A DNA stretch of 64,000 bases from Hyphomicrobiales bacterium (GCA_900472575.1 UCIV01000024.1:229721-293720); one strand, 5' to 3'; counted from the first letter of the stretch, positions 55,598 to 64,000 are shown. The notes: generated by a model not told the origin, from the letters alone. Made by a program: numbers and translations.

Positions 55598-56527
55598 TCA
55601 AATTTTAACGATTGCGGCCTCGCGAAAAGCCGCGTTTTTCGCTTCTTCGGCATAGGTCTGAAAATGCAGCAGCAGTTTCTGCGCGTAGAGGGGAAGCTGC
55701 TGCTGATTTCTCACACAGACATAGAGTTCGCGTTCCGCCCAGCCGTCGGCAATCTCAAGCGTCCGAAAACCCATGTCACGGCCATACCGCCGGGCAGCAC
55801 TTTCCGGTACGATTCCAAGGCCCGCGCCGCATTCTACAATTCGGCAAAGCGACTCGAAGTTTTCGACCCGGATGCGGATATTCGCTCGTCTGCCAAGCTC
55901 GGTGGCTAGCCGCCGCAGGAATTGCGACAGGGCGACCGTCGTGTTAAGCGCGATCAGCGGATGATCCAGAATTCGCGCATAGGCAACCGGCCCTTCCAGA
56001 GCCCAGTCGCCCGGGACGATCAGCACCAGCCTGTCCGGCACGAAGCGCCAGCGCTCGAGACCGGTCATGTCCGCCGACGATGCGACAATGCCGATATCCG
56101 CCTCGCCGTTTCTCAGCAGGTTGACCACTTCCATGCTCGGCTTGTCGGCGACGGTGACAAATATATCCGGGTTCTGCCGCAGGAATGATCCGAGCAGTTG
56201 AGGCATGTGCTCGGAAAGCATGTTGGTGTTCGATAGCAGGCGGATCGTCCCGCCGCGCCCTTCCGAAAAGGCATCGAGTTCCACTTCGAGCTTTCTCGTA
56301 TCATCAAGCACCTTGCGGGCGTGGCCGACCAGAATGTCGCCGGCAAGCGTCGGCCTGATGCCGCGCCCGGTCCGCTCCACCAGCGGAAGCCCGAAACTGA
56401 CTTCCATCTTTCGCAGCCGCGCGCTGACCGCAGCCACCACGATATTGTTCTGCAAGGCCGCTGCCGTCAGGCTCCCGCCCTCTACGGCCGAGAGAAATAT
56501 CCTGAGATCCGTGAGGTCGAATTTCAT
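55598..56527 (-). CDS. LysR-family regulator divergent from the FAD dehydrogenase operon
   Basis: 309 aa. HTH about residues 1-60 (TDLRIFLSAVEGGSLTAAAL, ARLRKMEVSFGLPLVERTGR) and an effector domain about 90-290 (GTIRLLSNTNMLSEHMPQLL). It is divergent from the three-gene dehydrogenase operon over a 290-bp region and probably controls it. Confidence 0.91.
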   Translation of the reverse strand: MKFDLTDLRIFLSAVEGGSLTAAALQNNIVVAAVSARLRKMEVSFGLPLVERTGRGIRPTLAGDILVGHARKVLDDTRKLEVELDAFSEGRGGTIRLLSNTNMLSEHMPQLLGSFLRQNPDIFVTVADKPSMEVVNLLRNGEADIGIVASSADMTGLERWRFVPDRLVLIVPGDWALEGPVAYARILDHPLIALNTTVALSQFLRRLATELGRRANIRIRVENFESLCRIVECGAGLGIVPESAARRYGRDMGFRTLEIADGWAERELYVCVRNQQQLPLYAQKLLLHFQTYAEEAKNAAFREAAIVKI

Positions 56528-56817
56528 GGTTTTAAGCTTTCACAATTGGTGAAGGCTGTTTGTACGAAAAACCGACTACACAAGCTATCTTTTGCGGCGC
56601 TATGACACAAATCAAGTCGCGCCGCGACACATCGACACGCCTCAGGTTTAATCCTGAACCCGTTAATCAAGCTTTTTTGTTCAAGAATTGCTTCAACACG
56701 AGTGGCATTTTCACGATGTGCCACCTCGGTTTGCGGCGATGAAAATCGGCCCTGCGTGTGGGAGGCACGTTTGGAACCGATATTGATTGTTCATGCTTGA
56801 TGAAAGCACGGGGATAT
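56528..56817. promoter_or_regulatory. Divergent region between LysR and dehydrogenase operon
   Basis: 290 bases, AT-rich around 56560-56710. It should contain both promoters and the LysR site, but I can point to no convincing palindrome. In-frame ATGs at 56758 and 56800 could lengthen the cytochrome gene. Confidence 0.35.
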
Positions 56818-58284
56818 ATGCCTAAGCCTCCTGTCTCGCCCGGTACGTCTTTCGGCAGCACCTTGTTTGCGCCGATTTCCGCATCGCTCCGCCCCGCAAT
56901 TCTCTGTCTTTCCGCGCTGGTCGCTTCGGCCGGCGCGAGCTTCGCAGATGAGACTTCCGATCTCGTGGCGCGCGGTCGTTATCTTGCGACGGCCGCCGAC
57001 TGTGCCGCCTGTCACACCGCGCCGCATGGCGGCACGCCCTTTGCCGGTGGCTACGGCATCGACACACCGCTCGGCAAGATCTTCTCGACCAACATCACGC
57101 CGTCGAAGGAAGATGGTATCGGCACTTACAGCGAAGAGGATTTTTCGCGCGCCGTGCGTGAAGGTGTCGCCAAGGATGGCAGCCATCTTTATCCGGCAAT
57201 GCCCTACACCGCCTATGCCAAGATCACCGATGACGACATGAAGGCGCTCTATGCCTATTTCATGCACGAGGTGAAGCCGGACGACCACAAGCCGCAAAAG
57301 ACCGAGCTGCCTTTCCCCTTCTCGATCCGCACCTCGATGGCGGTCTGGAACCTGCTCTTCCTCGACAAGACCCGCTTCCAGCCGAACCCGGCCAAGTCCG
57401 CCGAATGGAACCGCGGTGCTTATCTCGCCGATGCGCTGGAACATTGCGCCACCTGTCACACGCCGCGTAACGCCTTCATGGCCGAAGACGCGAGCCAGGC
57501 GCTTGCCGGCGGTTCGGTCGGTTCCTGGTATGCGCCGAACATCACCTCCGACAAGGTTGCCGGCATCGGCGGCTGGTCCGACGATCAGCTGATCCAGTAT
57601 TTCAAGACCGGCAATGTCCCCGGCAAGGCGCAGGCCGCCGGCCCGATGGCGGAAGCCGTCGAAAACAGCCTGCAGCATCTCTCCGACGATGACCTCAAGG
57701 CGATCGTCACCTATCTCAAGGACGTGCCGGCGATCGGATCGGCTGAGACGACCTCGCGTGCCGATTTCGGCAAAGCTTCGGTCGAGGTTGAAGCTTCGCT
57801 GCGCGGCCTTCCCGGCCAGTCGCCGGAAGAAAACGGCTACCACATCTTCAGCGGCAGCTGTGCCGCCTGCCATCAGGTGGAAGGGCAGGGCAACGATCAT
57901 TATCCGTCGCTGTTTAACAACACCGCGACCGGCGAGGACCGTCCCGACAACCTCGTCTCAACCATCCTTTATGGCCTGCATCGCAAGGTTGGCGATCATG
58001 TCGCCTTCATGCCGGCCTTCGGTGCCGATGCGTCCTATACGGATCGCCTGTCCGACAAGGACATCGCCGATGTCAGCAATTATGTGCTGGCAAATTACGG
58101 CAATCCGTCCGTCAAGGTGGCGCCTGCCGATGTGGCACGCATCCGCGATGGCGGCGAGAAGCCTCTGATCGTCAAGCTCGCGCCGCTTGCGGCTCCCGCT
58201 GCGATCGTCGCTGCCGTCATCGTGCTTGCCGTGATCATCTGGCTACTGTCGCGCCGTCGTCGTTCGCGCCCGGCGCTCGGCTGA
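56818..58284 (+). CDS. Triheme cytochrome c subunit of membrane FAD dehydrogenase
   Basis: 488 aa from the ATG at 56818 (CGGGG just upstream). Signal/anchor around residues 18-42 (PAILCLSALVASAGASFADE). Three CxxCH heme sites: CAACH near residue 62, CATCH near 210 and CAACH near 350. A C-terminal helix (LAAPAAIVAAVIVLAVIIWL) anchors it in the inner membrane. It matches the cytochrome subunit of gluconate-, sorbitol- or alcohol-dehydrogenase complexes, passing electrons from the flavoprotein (58877-60511) to ubiquinone. Confidence 0.92.
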   Translation: MPKPPVSPGTSFGSTLFAPISASLRPAILCLSALVASAGASFADETSDLVARGRYLATAADCAACHTAPHGGTPFAGGYGIDTPLGKIFSTNITPSKEDGIGTYSEEDFSRAVREGVAKDGSHLYPAMPYTAYAKITDDDMKALYAYFMHEVKPDDHKPQKTELPFPFSIRTSMAVWNLLFLDKTRFQPNPAKSAEWNRGAYLADALEHCATCHTPRNAFMAEDASQALAGGSVGSWYAPNITSDKVAGIGGWSDDQLIQYFKTGNVPGKAQAAGPMAEAVENSLQHLSDDDLKAIVTYLKDVPAIGSAETTSRADFGKASVEVEASLRGLPGQSPEENGYHIFSGSCAACHQVEGQGNDHYPSLFNNTATGEDRPDNLVSTILYGLHRKVGDHVAFMPAFGADASYTDRLSDKDIADVSNYVLANYGNPSVKVAPADVARIRDGGEKPLIVKLAPLAAPAAIVAAVIVLAVIIWLLSRRRRSRPALG

Positions 58285-58334
58285 GCCCTGCATCGCTTTC
58301 CCTTTTCGCATTGAACGCTCCCCCGGAGATCCTG

Positions 58335-58862
58335 ATGCCTTTTGATCCTTCCTCCCCGGCCATGTCCGGTCCCAATCTCTCTCGCCGCAGCCTGCTGCGC
58401 GGCACCGCAGCCCTCGGTGGTCTGGCCTTTGCCGCAAGCCTTGCCGGCCCGGTCTCGGCTTTTGCCGCTGACGACAGTGTCGCGTCCTTTACCCAGCTGT
58501 CGGAGTTCCTGACCGGCTACACGCTCGATCCGGTTCTCGGCGGCCGCTTTCTTGCGGCATTGAAGAAACGCGATGCCGGCCTGGATGCAAGCCTTACGGC
58601 GCTCTCCCAGCTCATCAAGCAATCCGGCGTGCCGAACATGGATGGTTTTCTGGCGCTGACCGGTACCGATCCGGCGCTTATGAAGACGGCCACCAAGGTG
58701 GTTTCCGCCTGGTATCTCGGCGTTGTTGGTGAGCCGGAAGATGCTGAGCTGATCACCTATGCCGATTCGCTGATGTACCGCCCGACCAAGGGCCTCCTTA
58801 CCGTCCCGTCTTATGGTCCCGGCCCCAATGCCTGGGGACCGAAGCCCGGTAGCAAGATCTGA
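58335..58862 (+). CDS. Small Tat-exported subunit of FAD sugar/alcohol dehydrogenase
   Basis: 175 aa from the ATG at 58335, six bases after GGAG. Twin-arginine signal SRRSLLRGTAALGGLAFAAS. The rest (SFTQLSEFLTGYTLDPVLGG, AWYLGVVGEPEDAELITYAD) matches the FAD-SLDH/gluconate dehydrogenase small subunit family. It carries the folded flavoprotein, which lacks a signal, across the membrane by hitch-hiking. 14 bases before the flavoprotein gene. Confidence 0.9.
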   Translation: MPFDPSSPAMSGPNLSRRSLLRGTAALGGLAFAASLAGPVSAFAADDSVASFTQLSEFLTGYTLDPVLGGRFLAALKKRDAGLDASLTALSQLIKQSGVPNMDGFLALTGTDPALMKTATKVVSAWYLGVVGEPEDAELITYADSLMYRPTKGLLTVPSYGPGPNAWGPKPGSKI

Positions 58863-58876
58863 CAGGAACAAAGACA

Positions 58877-60511
58877 ATGGCTAACACATCCTATGATGCG
58901 GACCTGATCGTTATCGGCTCGGGCGTCATGGGCGGCATCGTTGCCGCCAATCTCGCCAAGGCAGGCAAAAAGGTGATCGTTCTGGAGGCCGGTCCGCGCG
59001 TCAATCGCCGCGAGATCGTCGAGACCTACCGCAATGCGCCGGTCAAGCTTTCGCTTGCCAATGCCAAGCTACAGGGCGCCGGCTCTCCCTTTCCGAGCCT
59101 GCCGCATGCGCCATCCACCTATGGCGACTATCTGCAATATGAAGGACCGGTGAAGTACAACACCTCCTATCTGCGCGTCGTCGGCGGCACGACCTGGCAT
59201 TTCGGCTCGGCGCTGTGGCGGATGATCCCGAACGACTTCAAGATCCAGTCGCTCTACGGTCGCGGTCGCGACTGGCCGATCGGATACGACGATCTGGAGC
59301 AGTATTACAACAAGGCCGAACTGGAACTCGGCGTGACCGGCACGGACGGCCAAGACGAGAGCGGACAGGGCGGCGGACCGATGCCACCCCGCTCCATGCC
59401 CTTCCCGATGAAGCAGCTCAACACCAGCTACATGTTCGACACGCTGGCCGAAAAGCTTTCGGTCGGCGGCTTCAATCCGGTGCTCGAACCGCATGGCCGC
59501 GCCTCGCGCCCCTATGGCAATCGCCCGGTCTGCGCCGGCAACAACAATTGCAATCCGGTCTGTCCGATCGGCGCCAAATATGACGGGTCTATGCATATCG
59601 ACGAGGCGGAGCGCCATGGCGCCAAGCTGCTCGACAATTCGCCGGTCTACAGGATCGAGGCCGGTGACGACGGCAAGATCGTGGCGATCTGGTACAAGAA
59701 GCCGGACAATTCCGAACACCGGCTGACGGCAAAGTATTTCGTGCTCGCCGCCTACGGCATCGAGAGCGCCAAGCTTCTGCTGATCTCGACTTCGGAAAAA
59801 TATCCGAACGGCATCGCCAACTCTTCCGATCAGGTAGGCCGCAACCTGATGGACCATACCGGCATCAGCATGAACATGCTGACCAAGGAAGACATGTGGC
59901 CGGGTGAAGGCCCGACCGAGCTTCTGGTCTATCTCAACCAGCGTGACGGCGAATTCCGCAAGGATTATCCGAGCTACAAGATCAAGGTGCGCAATACCGT
60001 TCCGACCGCGCAGATGACCGAGGGTTTCATCAAGAAGGGCATTCTCGGCTCCAAGCTGGACGAGCAGATCCGCAAATATTCGGCCCGCTCGCTCAACTGG
60101 GCGATCGATTTCGAACCGTTGCCGCTGGCTGAAAACCGCGTCACGCCGTCGAAGACCAAGTTCGATGCGCTCGGCATCCCGGTTCCGGTCCTCTATTACT
60201 CGGTCACCGACTATTGGAACGCCGGCCGTGACCGTGGCCTGCAGGATCTGAACAAGATCGCCGAACTGCTGGATGCCGAAGTGCTGTCTACCGATGTCAA
60301 ATGGCAAAACCGCCAGCACGTCATGGGCACGACCCGCATGGGCGACGACCCGACCGATTCCGTCGTCGATCGCGATTGCCGCACGCATGACCATCCGAAC
60401 ATGTTCATCGCCGGCACCAGCGTCATGCCGTCCGCATCCTGTATGAACCCGACGCTGACCGGGGCGGCACTCAGCGTTCGTATTGCAGAGCAGTTGATCA
60501 AGGAAATCTGA
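58877..60511 (+). CDS. GMC-family FAD dehydrogenase large subunit
   Basis: 544 aa without signal peptide. FAD-binding GxGxxG as VIGSGVMGGIVAANLAKAGK. The cysteine cluster CAGNNNCNPVCPIGAKYDG (about residues 221-239) fits the 3Fe-4S ligand set seen in FAD-glucose/gluconate-type dehydrogenases. C-terminal catalytic region HVMGTTRMGDDP and AGTSVMPSASCMNPTLTGAA. Oxidises a sugar, polyol or sugar acid in the periplasm; whether gluconate, sorbitol or a glucoside cannot be told from sequence. Confidence 0.92.
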   Translation: MANTSYDADLIVIGSGVMGGIVAANLAKAGKKVIVLEAGPRVNRREIVETYRNAPVKLSLANAKLQGAGSPFPSLPHAPSTYGDYLQYEGPVKYNTSYLRVVGGTTWHFGSALWRMIPNDFKIQSLYGRGRDWPIGYDDLEQYYNKAELELGVTGTDGQDESGQGGGPMPPRSMPFPMKQLNTSYMFDTLAEKLSVGGFNPVLEPHGRASRPYGNRPVCAGNNNCNPVCPIGAKYDGSMHIDEAERHGAKLLDNSPVYRIEAGDDGKIVAIWYKKPDNSEHRLTAKYFVLAAYGIESAKLLLISTSEKYPNGIANSSDQVGRNLMDHTGISMNMLTKEDMWPGEGPTELLVYLNQRDGEFRKDYPSYKIKVRNTVPTAQMTEGFIKKGILGSKLDEQIRKYSARSLNWAIDFEPLPLAENRVTPSKTKFDALGIPVPVLYYSVTDYWNAGRDRGLQDLNKIAELLDAEVLSTDVKWQNRQHVMGTTRMGDDPTDSVVDRDCRTHDHPNMFIAGTSVMPSASCMNPTLTGAALSVRIAEQLIKEI

Positions 60512-60537
60512 CCTGCGCTGGAAGGCGGTCAGAGGAC

Positions 60538-60576
60538 GAAGCCTGCACGATGACATGATGACATCGTGCAGGCTTC
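60538..60576 (+). terminator. Terminator-like hairpin after the dehydrogenase operon
   Basis: Perfect 15-bp stem GAAGCCTGCACGATG (60538-60552) with CATCGTGCAGGCTTC (60562-60576), 26 bases after the GMC stop. Confidence 0.7.
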
Positions 60577-60818
60577 TAACCGCCATCATGGCGGCTGGAA
60601 CAAACGGTGGATATTTGCTGCCGCGGCGTCAAATGAAGATTTTGTAATTCACAGTCATGTTCGGTTGAAGTGGCCTTGGGTCTCATCCACAGGAAGAATT
60701 AGAAAATTCGAATATTGCCTATTCGCTTGTGACGAGCTGAAACTAACGGGCCGAGAGCCGCAAAACAAAGACACCGAACAGATGCGCGGATCTGCTCGGT
60801 GCGAGATTATAGCACGGG

Positions 60819-60840
60819 CGTGACGTCCGGGGACGTCACG
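60819..60840 (-). terminator. Palindrome after ftsZ paralogue
   Basis: CGTGACGTCC (60819-60828) and GGACGTCACG (60831-60840) pair perfectly; located ten bases beyond the ftsZ stop on the minus strand. No T-run, so it may instead be a protein site. Confidence 0.4.
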
Positions 60841-60850
60841 AAGGATGTTT

Positions 60851-61840
60851 TCAGCCGGCCGGATGCGGGGCCGGTCCGCGATCGCCGTCGAGACCGGTGG
60901 CAACCACCGAGACGCGGAATTTTCCGTCGAGATTGCGGTCGAAGATCGCGCCGACGACGATATCGGCATCGGCTTCCACCTCGTCCCGGATGCGGCTTGC
61001 CGCTTCATCGACTTCGAACAGGGTCATGTCCGAACCGCCGGAAATCGAGATCAGCACGCCCTTGGCGCCTCGCATCGAGATGTCGTCGAGAAGCGGATTG
61101 GCGATGGCCAACTCTGCTGCTGCGAGTGCACGATTGTCGCCGGAGGCCTCTCCGGTGCCCATCATGGCGCGGCCCATGCCGCGCATGACCGACTTCACGT
61201 CGGCGAAGTCTAGGTTGATCAGGCCTTCCTTGACGATCAGGTCGGTGATGCAGCCGACACCGGAAAAAAGCACGCGGTCGGCGATCATGAAGGCGTCGGC
61301 AAAGCTGGTCTTGGCGTCGGCGATGCGGAAGAGGTTCTGGTTCGGAATGACGATGACGGTATCGGCCGCATCGCGCAGTTCCAGGATACCCGCTTCGGCC
61401 GTCTTCATGCGCCGCTGGCCTTCGAAGGTGAAGGGTTTTGTGACGACAGCGACGGTGAGGATGCCGGCGGCGCGCGCAGCGCGCGCGATCGCAGGTGCCG
61501 CACCCGTGCCAGTGCCGCCGCCCATGCCGGCGGTGACGAAGCACATATGCGAACCGGCAAGATGATCCATGATCTCGTCGATGGATTCTTCAGCGGCAGC
61601 CCGCCCGATATCGGGCAGCGAACCTGCGCCGAGACCTTCGGTGATCTGGGCGCCGAGCTGGATGCGGCGCGACGCCTTGGACGTCGCCAGAACCTGTGCA
61701 TCGGTGTTTGCCGCGACGAACTCCACACCGCGGAGTTCCTCTTCGATCATGTTGTTGATGGCGTTGCCACCGCCACCACCGACACCGATGACGGTGATCT
61801 GCGGTTTCAGTTCGACCAGGCCGCTTTTCATATCCGTCAA
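60851..61840 (-). CDS. ftsZ: FtsZ paralogue lacking the C-terminal tail
   Basis: 329 aa. Starts with TTG at 61840: GGAG lies seven bases before it, while the ATG at 61831 would be 16 bases away. The tubulin-type GTPase is complete: [31 protein letters not shown] signature and T7 loop [11 protein letters not shown]. It ends soon after [12 protein letters not shown]; the linker and the conserved C-terminal peptide for FtsA/ZipA-like partners are absent. Known in Rhizobiaceae as the second, tail-less FtsZ (S. meliloti FtsZ2 type). It could co-polymerise with the main FtsZ. It follows the dgo genes in the same direction. Confidence 0.93.
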   Translation of the reverse strand: MTDMKSGLVELKPQITVIGVGGGGGNAINNMIEEELRGVEFVAANTDAQVLATSKASRRIQLGAQITEGLGAGSLPDIGRAAAEESIDEIMDHLAGSHMCFVTAGMGGGTGTGAAPAIARAARAAGILTVAVVTKPFTFEGQRRMKTAEAGILELRDAADTVIVIPNQNLFRIADAKTSFADAFMIADRVLFSGVGCITDLIVKEGLINLDFADVKSVMRGMGRAMMGTGEASGDNRALAAAELAIANPLLDDISMRGAKGVLISISGGSDMTLFEVDEAASRIRDEVEADADIVVGAIFDRNLDGKFRVSVVATGLDGDRGPAPHPAG

Positions 61841-61947
61841 GCTCAGGCTCCTTCAAATCTTCCTGTCGTCTCTCAAGGACGACGAATCGGCCGTCAAATT
61901 ATCTGTCGATTGCGTCGGAAGCTAGAAGGAAGCGAGAGGTGAAACGA

Positions 61948-62571
61948 CTATCTGATGGCGCGCATGGCCTCGATGAACTGCTTTGCCTTCGCACCGACCG
62001 CCTCAGCGCTGTCGCCGGGCTTGTAGAGCGAACCGCCGATGCCGAAACCGGCGGCACCGGCATCAACGAAAGCCTTCATGTTGTCGGGCGTCACGCCGCC
62101 GACGGCCAGAACCGGTATTTCCTTCGGCAGCACGGCCTTCCAGGCCTTGATGACATAAGGCGGAATGGCTTCGGCTGGAAACGCCTTGACGCCGGTGGCG
62201 CCAGCGCCGATCGCGGCAAAGGCTTCCGTCGGGGTGGCGACACCGGGCAGGCTGACCATGCCCTTGGCGACGCTCGCCTCGATGACCGACAGGTTGGCGT
62301 TCGGCGAGATGATGACCTTGGAGCCGGTTGCGGCGACATCGGCGACCTGGGCAGGCGTCAGCACGGTGCCTGCACCGATCAGCGCCTTGTCACCGAAAAG
62401 CTTCTGCAGCTTTTCGATGCTTTTCAGCGGATCGGGCGAATTGAGAGGCACTTCGAGAATGCGCCAGCCGGCCTCGATCAGTGTTTCGCCCACCGCCTCG
62501 ACCTCTTCCGGCTTGATGCCGCGGAGGATGGCGATCAGGTTGCATTCTTTCAGCGCGTCGTGGAGGTTCAT
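61948..62571 (-). CDS. dgoA: 2-dehydro-3-deoxy-6-phosphogalactonate aldolase
   Basis: 207 aa class I KDPG/KDPGal-type aldolase. Active-site Glu in ILEVPLNSPDPLKS (residue about 41) and Schiff-base Lys in GATGVKAFPAEA (residue about 126); PLNSP is typical of the galactonate enzyme. It splits 2-keto-3-deoxy-6-phosphogalactonate into pyruvate and glyceraldehyde-3-phosphate. Eleven bases after the kinase stop. Confidence 0.94.
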   Translation of the reverse strand: MNLHDALKECNLIAILRGIKPEEVEAVGETLIEAGWRILEVPLNSPDPLKSIEKLQKLFGDKALIGAGTVLTPAQVADVAATGSKVIISPNANLSVIEASVAKGMVSLPGVATPTEAFAAIGAGATGVKAFPAEAIPPYVIKAWKAVLPKEIPVLAVGGVTPDNMKAFVDAGAAGFGIGGSLYKPGDSAEAVGAKAKQFIEAMRAIR

Positions 62572-62582
62572 GGGAAACGTCC

Positions 62583-63518
62583 TTATTTCGTCAATTGCAA
62601 TTGGCCGGCGATTAGCTGCACGCCGCGTTTGGCGGCATCCGCCGGGCTTGGGATCACGGTGAGATTAAAGAGTGGCGCGACACGACCGTAACGGCTGTTC
62701 AGCACATTGTTGCCGACAATGCCGATCGCTTCGCCGGGGATGAGCCAGCCGGCGGCGCGGGCCTGGCGGAATTCGGAACCGATGACGAGGCCGGAGACGT
62801 AATCGCCGATATCTTCGGCCTTCAGGACGCCGGCGAGAACGCCAGTACGGGCGGAAAAGACGGCGGACAGAAAGGCATCGGCGGCACGGGCATCACTTGC
62901 TGCAAACTCTGCGCCGAGATCGAAGGCAGACCAGACTGGTTCGGCTCCGGGGGCAGGTTCCAGCGCCTTGGCGATGAAGGAATGTTTGGTGAGAAGCGAA
63001 AAGACCTCGCCCGTCGCATAGGTCTGGAAACCGGCGATGCGGCCTCCCTCGACGCGTGCCCATTTGCTGTGGGTGCCGGGCAGGACGACGGTGCAATCCT
63101 TGTTAAGACCGAAACCGACGATCTGCGTTTCCTCGCCGCGCATGACGTCCGGAAACGGCTTTGCCGCTGGATCTCGCATGCCAGGCAGAAAAGTGACGGT
63201 TGCGCCGTTCTGAAGCGTCAGTTGCTTCGTACCAGCGGCAAGCTCCGCCAAGCCGGCAGGTGCATCGACGTAAGGAACTTCGATCCAGCCGTTGCGGCTG
63301 GTGATCATGCCCGAGGCGATGACGGGAAGCGGGCCGTGAGAGGCAAACCAGCTGCCGACGGTTTCCATCAGTGCAGCCTCAAACGCGCCGTCCTTGACAA
63401 ACTGGATGCCACCGCTCGTCGTGTCTCGGGTGTCGAGCGTCTCGCCCGTTTCCGACACGAGTGCTGCACGCAGCGAACTCGTGCCCCAGTCAAGGATGAT
63501 CGACACAGGCTTAGGCAT
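62583..63518 (-). CDS. dgoK: 2-dehydro-3-deoxygalactonokinase
   Basis: 311 aa from the ATG at 63518 (MPKPVSIILDWGTSSLRAAL), with GGGAGGAAAT upstream; the open frame to 63602 has no ribosome site. The N-terminal LDWGTSSLR is the phosphate-1-type motif of this kinase family and LPGTHSKWARVEGGRIAGFQ (middle, quoted in 20) is its conserved core. Phosphorylates 2-keto-3-deoxygalactonate for the next enzyme. With dgoA, it completes De Ley-Doudoroff galactose/galactonate breakdown. Confidence 0.94.
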   Translation of the reverse strand: MPKPVSIILDWGTSSLRAALVSETGETLDTRDTTSGGIQFVKDGAFEAALMETVGSWFASHGPLPVIASGMITSRNGWIEVPYVDAPAGLAELAAGTKQLTLQNGATVTFLPGMRDPAAKPFPDVMRGEETQIVGFGLNKDCTVVLPGTHSKWARVEGGRIAGFQTYATGEVFSLLTKHSFIAKALEPAPGAEPVWSAFDLGAEFAASDARAADAFLSAVFSARTGVLAGVLKAEDIGDYVSGLVIGSEFRQARAAGWLIPGEAIGIVGNNVLNSRYGRVAPLFNLTVIPSPADAAKRGVQLIAGQLQLTK

Positions 63519-63598
63519 ACCGGATTTCCTCCCGAGATTTATTGCGCCCTTCGATAGCGCGGGGGCGGTGCGGCTGTCGAGAACAATCGTCAATAAAG

Positions 63599-63616
63599 TC
63601 ATACTTATCGGTATGA
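63599..63616. promoter_or_regulatory. Candidate operator of the dgo operon
   Basis: TCATAC-TTATCG-GTATGA, a perfect 6-bp inverted repeat with six-base spacer, 81 bases upstream of dgoK. The form suits a GntR/IclR-type dimer, the usual controllers of galactonate genes. Confidence 0.45.
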
Positions 63617-63834
63617 TCTGGACAGGATGGACGCCTGGTTTTCGGTATGCTTTCCAAAACGGAATAAGCCCTTGGCGATCATGAGATTTTTATCGTTGGC
63701 CTTGGCCAGAAGTCGGACGGGGCGCCGAAAGCTGCCTCGTAAATTAGTTTATAGGTGACACCTCTCAGCGCCCCGTTCGGCAGTTTTTATCCACGACTCC
63801 GATCCCTCTGCCGTTGCCTTGCCGGATGATGTTC

Positions 63835-63899
63835 CCCTCGGGTTAAACCCTAGGGTGGCTCGATGGAAAACGGACGGATCCTCGGGTTAAACCCGAGGA
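63835..63899. repeat. Two copies of a CCTCGGGTTAAACCC-type palindrome
   Basis: Copy 1 at 63835-63855 (CCCTCGGGTTAAACCCTAGGG, one mismatch pair) is 21 bases; copy 2 at 63879-63899 is a perfect palindrome around a central A with the same core. Both resemble short dispersed repeats in rhizobial genomes. Confidence 0.55.
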
Positions 63900-63927
63900 C
63901 TTATCGCCAACCTTCCATTTCACCGCC

Positions 63928-63971
63928 GCCGGGCCTTCCGTTCTCACGGACGGACTTGGTCGAAGCCCGGC
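63928..63971 (+). promoter_or_regulatory. Possible structured leader RNA at window edge
   Basis: GCCGGGC (63928-63934) pairs with GCCCGGC (63965-63971), enclosing TCCGT/ACGGA (63937-63941 with 63946-63950). The nested stems and GC bias suggest a folded RNA upstream of a rightward gene outside the window. Family assignment is not possible by eye. Confidence 0.3.
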
Positions 63972-64000
63972 GAGACCATCCTTCAGGCCACCATGTGTGC

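Larger units (their letters stand above)
60512..60850. other. 339-bp intergenic region, no gene recognised
   Basis: Lies between the convergent dehydrogenase operon and ftsZ paralogue. It contains a strong hairpin at 60538-60576 and a 22-bp palindrome (CGTGACGTCC / GGACGTCACG, 60819-60840) just after the ftsZ stop. The middle (60600-60780) is AT-rich with no coding signal. Confidence 0.5.
63519..64000. other. 482-bp right-end region without recognised gene
   Basis: It contains a 6-6-6 palindrome before dgoK (63599-63616), inverted GGGGCGC/GCGCCCC near 63722-63775 followed by GGCAGTTTTTATCC, two related palindromes with core CGGGTTAAACCC (63835-63855 and 63879-63899), and a structured stretch (63928-63971). 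No reading frame looks coding. The region may be the upstream leader of a gene beyond the window. Confidence 0.5.

Noticed and set aside
62586..62604. CAATTGCAATTGG resembling the end of the 40-bp element
   Set aside because: It lies within the end of dgoK and lacks the rest of the element.
63835..63899. Possible CRISPR-like repeats
   Set aside because: Only two short palindromes with a 23-base interval and no cas genes; better explained as dispersed palindromes.

Overview
The window looks like a chromosomal or secondary-replicon segment of a member of the Rhizobiaceae (Agrobacterium/Rhizobium/Neorhizobium type). The pointers are fairly even, GC-rich coding bias, tightly packed operons of ABC importers each with its own regulator, a FtsZ paralogue lacking the C-terminal tail, and two dispersed palindromic elements of the kind common in rhizobia. 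I saw no tRNA, rRNA, CRISPR array, prophage or insertion sequence.

Layout, left to right. (1) 1-3608: acetoacetate/short-chain fatty-acid operon (CoA-transferase A and B, AtoE permease, thiolase). (2) 4433-18954: a locus for importing and breaking down an acidic oligosaccharide. A leftward operon encodes two sugar ABC permeases, a GH88 unsaturated glucuronyl hydrolase, a UgpC-type ATPase, a YesL-like membrane protein, the binding protein and, after a terminator, a DUF2264 protein. Divergent rightward genes encode a heparinase II/III-like lyase, a discoidin-like protein, an SMP-30 lactonase and an acyltransferase fused to an alpha/alpha-toroid domain, with a FadR-type regulator among them. The enzymes lack signal peptides, so breakdown is probably intracellular. 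(3) 18974-30976: a detoxification-like block (LysR, ring-cleaving dioxygenase, two AraC-related proteins, isochorismatase-type hydrolase, XapX protein, amidohydrolase, DoxX, MFS pump, chloroperoxidase-type hydrolase, second LysR). Four of its promoters carry the same 40-bp element, which makes it a coherent regulon and the most interesting system in the window.

(4) 31059-42675: a dipeptide-type ABC importer operon with a gamma-glutamyltransferase-like enzyme, a polysaccharide-deacetylase-fold hydrolase, an SDR and a Rid protein, a GntR regulator, and a second, paralogous binding protein facing the other way. (5) 42877-45497: modABC molybdate importer with palindromic Mo-box candidates upstream. 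(6) 45619-51038: LacI-type regulator, polar amino-acid-type ABC importer and a D-2-hydroxyacid dehydrogenase. (7) 51190-55473: secreted SH3/glycine-rich protein, OmpR/EnvZ-type two-component pair, and a soluble Aer-like PAS protein with a decayed chemotaxis signalling tip.

(8) 55598-60511: LysR regulator divergent from a three-subunit membrane-bound FAD sugar/alcohol dehydrogenase (triheme cytochrome c, Tat-exported small subunit, GMC flavoprotein). (9) 60851-63518: C-terminally short FtsZ and the two enzymes of 2-keto-3-deoxygalactonate breakdown. The last 480 bases hold no recognisable gene but contain palindromes and a structured stretch that may be the leader of a gene beyond the edge.
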